Shown: in pieces, positions 1 to 5,461 of the stretch | Layout: every line of letters starts with the position of its first letter | Position numbering within the stretch: position 1 is the stretch's first letter | From: Desulfamplus sp. | GTDB taxonomy: Bacteria; Desulfobacterota; Desulfobacteria; Desulfobacterales; Desulfobacteraceae | Direction: 5' to 3' | NCBI GenBank assembly: GCA_015231395.1 | Contig: JADGBP010000178.1 | Span: forward strand, 1 to 5,461 | DNA length: 5,461 bases | Made by a program: the position numbers and the translations under genes | Notes under the pieces: model-generated | The model's database searches: none | What the model saw: only the letters and a program-made list of their open reading frames with translations | What the model was told of the DNA's origin: nothing

Positions 1-902
1 CGACCAGGCTGGCGTTTGCTTTCATTGAACAAAACTTTGGCTTCCTGTTGACGACTTACCTCTTCAGATGCTTCTTTCAGAGCCTTTTCAGCCTTTTTGA
101 CCCTGCTTTTCAACATTACACTTGTTCCTTTGATAAGTTCATGTTGGATATGAAACAAATCAGGGGAATGATGTGCTTTCAGGTCATTTTTAACATGGCT
201 GACAATACCTTTGCCTTCGTCACTGGTAACCTGAATCACTTCTACGTTAAGTCCTTCCGTAGCTTTTTCCAGTGCAGATGTCCAGTCATCAGCTTTTCTC
301 CCGGAAGCATATTCTTCCAGTAAGATATAATTGGAAACCGGCTCAATAGCCACAAGGCAGGTTTCAGGATGAAAGGTCTCATCTTCAATCGCACTGATTT
401 TTTTCGGTGTCATTCCTTCAGCCAGACACTGCTTTTCCTCTTTACCAAACTCACACGCACCTTCTTCCATTGACTTTGATACTTTTTGCTGAGAGCCATA
501 GGAGGATGCAACAAATTTGTCCAGCCCTGTCAATTCAAGATACTCACATACAGCACGAATGCCGCATGGATTGCATAAGGTGAATACAAAATGAAGCCCT
601 GAAACCAACCGATGAAGATAAGCTGTGCCAACAGGGCTTTCAAAAAAATTTACCACTTCAGGGGCGGCATCTATGGTATCTTTGCGGTTAAGCCAGTGCT
701 GCAGTGTTGAGCGGGAAATCCCAAGCCCTTCAATGATATCTCGCTGGCTTGCATCAGGATTATTTGCAAGTCCTGCCTCGAATACCAACAGATCTTCGGC
801 TATTTGTGCTCTTGTTCTTTTTTTCATAGCTGTTTTGTATAGCAGAGCAACTTCTTTGTATGCTATGATTTTTTTACTTTTGGCCGAAACGATGATCAAG
901 GC
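1..902 (-). mobile_element. Probable insertion element, one end only (DUF6399-like transposase inserted in a response regulator gene)
   Basis: The segment downstream of the receiver codes for a transposase-like protein, so an insertion element probably interrupts the regulator gene here. The boundary is inferred, not seen. Receiver similarity stops near residue 131 (about 903) and clear transposase similarity begins at or before the internal Met157 (825-827), so the element end should lie between about 828 and 905. I found no convincing terminal inverted repeat or target duplication; the other end lies left of the window. Met157 has no ribosome binding site in front of it, so the transposase seems to depend on translation entering from the regulator, or on a start further upstream within the junction. 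Confidence 0.55.
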
Positions 903-1295
903 CTGTTTTTGCAAGGTACGGAGTTCTAAATGCCGATTGATTCGGGCAAGAACTTCCTGGGGATGAAACGGCTTGGTAATATAATCAACAGCACCCATTT
1001 CAAACCCTCTTACTTTATCTGCTTCATCATTATCTGCCGTCAGAAAAATTACAGGAATTTCAGCAGTAGATGGATTGCTTTTTAATTGTCGGCACACCTC
1101 AAAACCATCCATAACAGGCATAAACACATCAAGCAGGATGAGGTCAGGGTCTCCTCCTTTGCCTGCCTTGCGGAGTCCACTTTCACCGTTATCTGCAACC
1201 ATGAAATCAAAACCCCATAATTTCAGATATCCTGTAAGAAGAGCCATATTGGCAGGATTATCCTCTATTATCAAAATGGTCTGGTTATTTTTCAT
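1..1295 (-). CDS. Response regulator receiver domain fused in frame to a DUF6399-like transposase (partial, runs off left edge)
   Basis: I translated this frame by hand: it is open from ATG at 1295-1293 to the window edge, 431 codons without a stop. Residues 1-125 are a complete CheY-like receiver: acidic pair E11/D12, phospho-acceptor D56 in LLDVFMP, T86 in FLTA and K108 in YITKPF. It should accept phosphate from the hybrid kinase encoded 56 bases upstream. After LRTLQKQ (to residue 131), where regulators of this type normally continue into a coiled coil or output domain, the protein changes character. Residues 157-206 start MKKRTRAQIAEDL and include a helix-turn-helix (about 183-206, GISRSTLQHWL). 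Residues 207-431 resemble DUF6399-type transposase proteins, with acidic motifs EDETFHPE (304-311), SDEGKG (358-363) and HSPDLFHIQHE (376-386), then a Lys/Glu-rich helix. The start is favoured by an AGGAGA ribosome binding site. The receiver call is firm; the transposase family is recalled from memory; the fusion is directly visible, but its function is unknown. Confidence 0.85.
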   Translation of the reverse strand, partial: MKNNQTILIIEDNPANMALLTGYLKLWGFDFMVADNGESGLRKAGKGGDPDLILLDVFMPVMDGFEVCRQLKSNPSTAEIPVIFLTADNDEADKVRGFEMGAVDYITKPFHPQEVLARINRHLELRTLQKQALIIVSAKSKKIIAYKEVALLYKTAMKKRTRAQIAEDLLVFEAGLANNPDASQRDIIEGLGISRSTLQHWLNRKDTIDAAPEVVNFFESPVGTAYLHRLVSGLHFVFTLCNPCGIRAVCEYLELTGLDKFVASSYGSQQKVSKSMEEGACEFGKEEKQCLAEGMTPKKISAIEDETFHPETCLVAIEPVSNYILLEEYASGRKADDWTSALEKATEGLNVEVIQVTSDEGKGIVSHVKNDLKAHHSPDLFHIQHELIKGTSVMLKSRVKKAEKALKEASEEVSRQQEAKVLFNESKRQPG

Positions 1296-1351
1296 CAATT
1301 TTATCTCCTATTATTATTCCTAATCATAGCGAATATCTTTATCGTCGACTA
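1296..1351 (-). other. Intergenic gap between the kinase and regulator genes
   Basis: These 56 AT-rich bases separate the kinase stop codon (TAA, 1354-1352) from the regulator start. Apart from the ribosome binding site I see no strong hairpin with a T-run and no clear promoter, so read-through transcription from the kinase gene is the likely way the regulator is expressed. Confidence 0.6.
1304..1309 (-). promoter_or_regulatory. Ribosome binding site of the response regulator gene
   Basis: On the minus strand AGGAGA lies 8 bases before the ATG at 1295-1293. This is a strong Shine-Dalgarno match at good spacing and fixes the start of the receiver-transposase reading frame. Confidence 0.8.
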
Positions 1352-4300
1352 TTACTTATCCATATCTAAATGGGACTGCATCAACCTTGCAATTTCTTCA
1401 TCTTTAAAAGCTGCTGCCATACTGCTGACCTTGTCTGCAAACCCAGTGTAGCGTACATCTATAGCTTTTAACTGCGTAATAAATTTTTCTATTTGCAACA
1501 CTTTACCGAACATAGCCAGTTCATACAGTGTTTTCAATTCCGCATCAGGTGGAAAAATAATTTCATTTTCAGGTGGATAGTTGGATGATATTTCCGGTTC
1601 ATCTATTGTCTTGAAAATATCAGGGAACATCTCTGACAGAACGGACTTCAATTCCATAGCTTCCTGCTCCACGTTTTCTATCAGGGAAGCGGCAGTATCT
1701 ATCAATCCTTCTTTTGTAGATTCCTCAATACGGAATGCAATATCACTGAGCCTTTCCGCTGAAAAATTGGCACACGTCCCCTTGATTGTATGGGCGTGCA
1801 ACCTCATATTTCCAGCATCTTTTCTGTCTGAAGCACTCTTTAGTTTTGATATTTCTTCAAAGAGAGATTCACGCAGAGTCGGAATGATTTTTTTCAGGAG
1901 TTCTTCACTCCCGCCTATCCTGTTCAGAAAAGCCTCACGGTTAAAGACTTTCTTTATCACATCGGATGCTTCATCTTTAACTTTTGATACCATCTTCCCA
2001 ATAGCCTCAGGACTCCTGACATCAACCTGTTTTCTGATTGCTTCAACAAGCTGGTCAGTCTCAACAGGCTTTGAGATAAAATCATTCATTCCCGCATCAA
2101 GACACTTCTGCTGGTCTTCTTTTGTGGTATTGGCTGTCATTGCAATAATTGGAATCTGTGGATTGACAACACCTGAATCATGATTGCGTATAATCCGTGT
2201 AGCTTCAATGCCATCCATTTCAGGCATCTGCATATCCATAAGCACAAGATGATAATCCTTTAGGCGAAGAGCTTCCACTGCCTCTTTTCCGTTATTTGCA
2301 ATATCAGCCGCAAGACCGAACGTTTTTAAAATCGCCAATGCCACCTTCTGATTGGGGATATTGTCTTCTGCGACAAGAATGTTTAAAGAGCTAAAAGGTA
2401 TTTTATCATTTGTTCCTGACACATTACTACTGCTCACTGAATCATCTTCTGAATCCATGACATCTGGCTCTGTGCATTGTTTCAGTAAAGCAGTGAACCA
2501 GAATGTGCTTCCTTTACCCTCTTCACTTTCAACCCCGACTTCTCCACCCATAAGTTCTGCAAGCTGTTTTGATATTTTGAGCCCTAATCCTGTGCCTCCG
2601 TATCTTCTTGAAGTTGAGGCATCTACCTGAGAAAAAGATTTAAACAACAGATTCAAGCGGTCATCAGGAATCCCGATGCCAGTATCTGTAATCTCAAATT
2701 TTACTGTGGTATGAGTATCGTTTGCATGTTCTGGAGATGCATCATTTTTCAGAGAGATACGAACGATTATACCGCCTTTATGGGTGAACTTGACGGCATT
2801 ATTCAGGAAATTCAGAAGAATCTGCCGTATCCGCATAGAGTCCCCTACCAGATAGTGATGCACAGCAGAGTCGATGGTGTATATAATAGAAAGTCCTTTT
2901 TCTTCAGCACTGCTTTTAATGATTTTTTCAACTGATTGGACAATATCCCGCAAATCAAAATTGATGTTCTCAAGTTCAAGTTTTCCAGCTTCAATTTTTG
3001 AAAAATCAAGAATGTCGTTAATCAGGGATAGCAGAAGCTCGGAAGAGGTCATGGCTGTTTCAACATAATCCTGCTGCTCCTCGTCCAGCAGTGTATCTGA
3101 AAGCAGACGGGTCATATTTACAATGGCGTTCATGGGGGTGCGAATTTCATGGCTCATGTTGGCCAAGAATTCACTTTTTGCCTTGTTGGCGGCTTCAGCA
3201 GCTTCTCTGTCAATCTCAGCTTTTTCTCTCTCTTTTTTCTCGGTAATATCAAGAATGGAACCTTCATAGGCTATTAGACTTCCTTTTTCATCATACATCC
3301 CACGAGCTGAAATGGAGATAAAAATGTTTTTCCCATCCTTTTTTTTTACGTTAGTCTCAAAGCCAATGATTAAAATCTTTTGTTCAAGAATATTAATCCA
3401 TTTTTCATACTCAGAATAACTCACAAATATATGTTCTTTTAAATTGGTAATAGATGAGTCCATCATCTCTTTAAAAGAGTCATAACCTAATATTTTTGAA
3501 AAAGCTGGATTAGCATTTGTAATCGTACCATCTGAAGTAGCTTGAAATATACCTTCAATGGCATTTTCAAATATTAAACGATATTTTTCTTCCGTTTTCT
3601 TTAATTCTTTTCGTGAGTTAGATAAATTAACATGAAAATCAATTCGGGTCAGAAGTTCATTTTTAGATATGGGTTTTGTAATATAATCGTTACCACCGAC
3701 AAAAAATCCATCCACAAGGTCACTTACTTGATTTTTAGCTGTTAAAAAAATGATTGGCAGTTCTTCTTTGGAAAAAATTGAACGAATGTGCCTTGCTGTT
3801 TCATAACCGTTTAACTTCGGCATCATTACATCTAAAAGGATAATATCGGGATTAATGCGGATTAATTTTTCAATGGCTTCATTTCCAGAGAAAGCAGAAG
3901 TAACTTCTGTGCCAGCAAGCATTAAATTATTTTGTAGGACTTGAAGGTTTACAGGTTCGTCATCTACGATCAATACTTTGATTCCTTGAAGATTATAGGA
4001 TGCTACAATTTCACGCTGATCATTCAAACTAATGAGTTGTTCTGGTTCATGAAATAACCTTAAGTTAATCAATTGTCTGGAGTTCTGCTCTTCAGGGGTA
4101 TCTAAATTAACTAATCCATTTTTTTCTCCTGTATCTGTTTTTTCATCAGGTAAACTCATTGCTATAGGCAATGTAAAATAAAAACATGCACCTTGGCCGA
4201 GGTCGGATTGCACCCAAATTTTTCCACCATGCAACTCCACCAGACTCTTAGTAATAGATAAACCTAAACCTGTTCCGCCATATTCCCTTTCAATGGAACC

Positions 4301-5461
4301 ATCTGATTGTTCAAAAGGTTTAAAAATTTCCTCTTCTTTATCTTTTGGAATGCCTAAGCCTGTATCTGCAACGCTTATCACCACCATATTTTCTTTTTCA
4401 GTTGCCTTTACTAAAACCTCACCTTGTTCTGTAAATTTTATAGCATTTCCAATCAAGTTATGAAGAATCTGCTGAAGTCTGTTCTCATCTCCGAGAACAA
4501 AAGGAGTATCATAAGGGATTTCATTTTTAAGCAATAGATGCTTTCCAGACAAAAGAGGCTTTGAAATTGTTATAACAACTTCTACAATCTGCCGTATATC
4601 CACAGCTCTTTGTTTTATAGTTAACTCTTTATTCTTGAGTTTTGAAAAATCAAGAATGTCATTGATAAGATTGGATAATCTTTTTCCGCTTAACACAATC
4701 ATAGACAGATTTATATTAGTTTCCGTGGATAATTGTCCCGTAGCACCGTCTATAAGCGATTCAGCAATACCGATAATTCCGTTTAATGGGGTACGAAGCT
4801 CGTGAGAAGTATTTGCTAAAAACTCATCTTTGAGTTTATCATGTTTTGTCAGGGCAACATTTTTTTCCTCAATAATACTATTCAACACATGAAGATCATC
4901 TATTTTTTTGCGAATAGCATCTCGCATATTGACAAAACTGTTGGCTAATTCACCCAACTCATCTTTTCTTTTGATATTAATTTTTTCATCTAAACGGCCT
5001 TGAGCAATTAAAAAAGCGGCATCCTTTAGATAAGTAATTGGAGATATAATCGTTCTGGCTAAAATAAAATTGAGAAGGATAAGCATGACCACAAAAATCG
5101 AGATCAATAATCCGCTAAAAATTAAAAAAGATACCCGCTGTTCCTGTTCTAAGGCAATGAGAGAATAATAAATCTTGATAAACCCAATTCGTTGCCCCAT
5201 CACTTGAATTTCTTTTATATATAATAGAGCACTCTCTTTATTTACTTCTATTTGCTTGATATGAGTTTTTTTCTTCGCTATTTCTTGAGTATTAATAGCC
5301 ATATCCGTTGTTATCAGGTACGTACCATCGGAAAGTAATAATTTACCGTTAATATCGAAAATACTGATAGACAAAATTCCTTTTACTTCCAGCATCTCTT
5401 TTAATCTAAGCTTAATATCACGAAACCGAATTTCAAAAATAGCATTGCCAAGACCTTCTTC
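1352..5461 (-). CDS. Multidomain hybrid sensor histidine kinase with two kinase cores, two receivers, PAS and Hpt (N-terminus outside window)
   Basis: This is a membrane-anchored phosphorelay kinase. The frame is open from the right edge to TAA at 1354-1352, giving 1369 visible residues (numbered from the edge). Order: end of a sensor region (1-109), transmembrane helix (about 110-134), HAMP (135-187), HisKA (207-274), HATPase (320-432), receiver (493-612), PAS (623-737), HisKA (760-825), HATPase (870-992), receiver (1024-1144), Hpt (1171-1277) and a tail (1290-1369). The first Met in the window, at 5395, is not the likely start: the 22 codons before it read as ordinary sensor protein and the only purine-rich stretch abuts that ATG too closely. 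A normal N-terminus would add a first membrane helix and most of the sensor domain. The second half has the BarA-type order (HisKA, HATPase, receiver, Hpt); the whole protein is about one kinase longer than usual. The regulator gene 56 bases downstream is the natural partner. The signal is unknown. Confidence 0.95.
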   Translation of the reverse strand, partial: EEGLGNAIFEIRFRDIKLRLKEMLEVKGILSISIFDINGKLLLSDGTYLITTDMAINTQEIAKKKTHIKQIEVNKESALLYIKEIQVMGQRIGFIKIYYSLIALEQEQRVSFLIFSGLLISIFVVMLILLNFILARTIISPITYLKDAAFLIAQGRLDEKINIKRKDELGELANSFVNMRDAIRKKIDDLHVLNSIIEEKNVALTKHDKLKDEFLANTSHELRTPLNGIIGIAESLIDGATGQLSTETNINLSMIVLSGKRLSNLINDILDFSKLKNKELTIKQRAVDIRQIVEVVITISKPLLSGKHLLLKNEIPYDTPFVLGDENRLQQILHNLIGNAIKFTEQGEVLVKATEKENMVVISVADTGLGIPKDKEEEIFKPFEQSDGSIEREYGGTGLGLSITKSLVELHGGKIWVQSDLGQGACFYFTLPIAMSLPDEKTDTGEKNGLVNLDTPEEQNSRQLINLRLFHEPEQLISLNDQREIVASYNLQGIKVLIVDDEPVNLQVLQNNLMLAGTEVTSAFSGNEAIEKLIRINPDIILLDVMMPKLNGYETARHIRSIFSKEELPIIFLTAKNQVSDLVDGFFVGGNDYITKPISKNELLTRIDFHVNLSNSRKELKKTEEKYRLIFENAIEGIFQATSDGTITNANPAFSKILGYDSFKEMMDSSITNLKEHIFVSYSEYEKWINILEQKILIIGFETNVKKKDGKNIFISISARGMYDEKGSLIAYEGSILDITEKKEREKAEIDREAAEAANKAKSEFLANMSHEIRTPMNAIVNMTRLLSDTLLDEEQQDYVETAMTSSELLLSLINDILDFSKIEAGKLELENINFDLRDIVQSVEKIIKSSAEEKGLSIIYTIDSAVHHYLVGDSMRIRQILLNFLNNAVKFTHKGGIIVRISLKNDASPEHANDTHTTVKFEITDTGIGIPDDRLNLLFKSFSQVDASTSRRYGGTGLGLKISKQLAELMGGEVGVESEEGKGSTFWFTALLKQCTEPDVMDSEDDSVSSSNVSGTNDKIPFSSLNILVAEDNIPNQKVALAILKTFGLAADIANNGKEAVEALRLKDYHLVLMDMQMPEMDGIEATRIIRNHDSGVVNPQIPIIAMTANTTKEDQQKCLDAGMNDFISKPVETDQLVEAIRKQVDVRSPEAIGKMVSKVKDEASDVIKKVFNREAFLNRIGGSEELLKKIIPTLRESLFEEISKLKSASDRKDAGNMRLHAHTIKGTCANFSAERLSDIAFRIEESTKEGLIDTAASLIENVEQEAMELKSVLSEMFPDIFKTIDEPEISSNYPPENEIIFPPDAELKTLYELAMFGKVLQIEKFITQLKAIDVRYTGFADKVSSMAAAFKDEEIARLMQSHLDMDK
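1355..3250 (-). other. C-terminal module of the kinase: second kinase core, second receiver, Hpt and conserved tail
   Basis: The second core has His771 in [14 protein letters not shown]-box Asn888 in NNAVKFT, G1 DTGIGIP (926-932) and G2 GGTGLGL (955-961). The second receiver has E1032/D1033, phospho-acceptor Asp1076 in [11 protein letters not shown], Thr1109 and Lys1131. The Hpt domain has phospho-carrying His1224 in [11 protein letters not shown] Pro-rich linker then leads to an 80-residue tail with [18 protein letters not shown], a helical extension I recall at the C-terminus of other proteobacterial hybrid kinases. All residues for a His-Asp-His relay to an external Asp are present. Sampled lines are about 44% GC, clearly higher than the N-terminal module. 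Confidence 0.85.
2996..3016. repeat. Direct repeat, copy 1 (within second HisKA)
   Basis: These 21 bases are identical to 4640-4660. The stretch encodes the DILDFSK motif that follows the phospho-His helix. The copies lie 1644 bases apart, a multiple of three, and in the same reading frame. This is probably conserved motif plus shared ancestry, not a mobile repeat. Confidence 0.75.
3251..5461 (-). other. N-terminal module of the kinase: sensor, membrane helix, HAMP, first kinase core, first receiver, PAS
   Basis: The sensor end contains the strand pattern [18 protein letters not shown] (residues 29-46), as in the membrane-proximal part of periplasmic sensor domains. A hydrophobic run of about 25 residues follows, then HAMP with the [10 protein letters not shown] signature. 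First core: phospho-accepting His220 in [11 protein letters not shown]-box Asn339 in GNAIKFT, G1 DTGLGIP (366-372) and G2 GGTGLGL (395-401), so it should bind ATP and phosphorylate itself. First receiver: acidic DDE at 500-502, phospho-acceptor Asp544 in LLDVMMP, Thr574 and Lys596. PAS ends in the usual [11 protein letters not shown] motif and leads into a charged coiled-coil linker. Sampled lines of this segment are about 31% GC. Confidence 0.85.
4640..4660. repeat. Direct repeat, copy 2 (within first HisKA)
   Basis: This is the matching 21-base copy in the first kinase core, also encoding DILDFSK. Its identity despite the different base composition of the two halves of the gene is notable. 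Confidence 0.75.

Noticed and set aside
825..827. Separate transposase gene starting at Met157
   Set aside because: There is no ribosome binding site in front of it and no stop codon between it and the receiver, so a single fused frame is the better description. An independent start cannot be fully excluded.
893..898. TGATCA palindrome near the junction as an element end or target site
   Set aside because: A 6-base palindrome is expected often by chance, and the other element end is not available for comparison.
1296..1351. Terminator between the two genes
   Set aside because: Only very short, imperfect complementarity is present and there is no T-run after a stem on the minus strand.
48..3068. 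Several plus-strand open frames of 64-200 codons
   Set aside because: All lie opposite the two minus-strand genes, show no recognisable domain, and read as antisense of conserved receiver, kinase, Hpt or transposase motifs.
5393..5395. ATG at 5395 as the true start of the kinase
   Set aside because: The frame stays open through 22 further codons to the edge with sensor-like sequence, the sensor domain would be cut, and there is no properly spaced ribosome binding site.

Overview
The window holds two protein-coding genes, both on the minus strand and both cut by the window edges. It looks like a signalling locus from a Gram-negative bacterium with moderate to low GC. The hybrid-kinase style and the DUF6399-type transposase relative recall Desulfobacterota or related Proteobacteria, but this is an impression from protein style, not a proven assignment.

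Right and centre (1352-5461): one very large hybrid sensor histidine kinase read right to left, with its N-terminus beyond the right edge. In order, the visible 1369 residues carry the end of a sensor region, a transmembrane helix, HAMP, a first HisKA/HATPase kinase core, a receiver, a PAS domain, a second HisKA/HATPase core, a second receiver, an Hpt domain and a conserved C-terminal tail. All phosphotransfer residues are present. Base composition changes sharply inside the gene near 3240-3300, at the PAS/second-kinase junction: about 31% GC in sampled lines on the N-terminal side and about 44% on the C-terminal side. This suggests the gene was assembled from two kinases of different origin.

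Short gap (1296-1351): 56 bases with a good ribosome binding site for the next gene and no terminator that I can see, so the two genes are probably co-transcribed.

Left (1-1295): a response regulator receiver domain with all conserved residues, which should be the partner of the kinase. After residue ~131 its reading frame continues without a stop into a transposase-like protein (helix-turn-helix followed by a DUF6399-type, DDE-like region) that runs off the left edge. The simplest reading is that a mobile element landed in the regulator gene and fused in frame, replacing the normal output region. The result is an unusual receiver-transposase chimera placed under the signals of a two-component operon.

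Expected flow if the parts work: signal to the kinase, phosphate through the internal receivers and Hpt, then to Asp56 of the separate receiver. What that receiver now controls is unknown.
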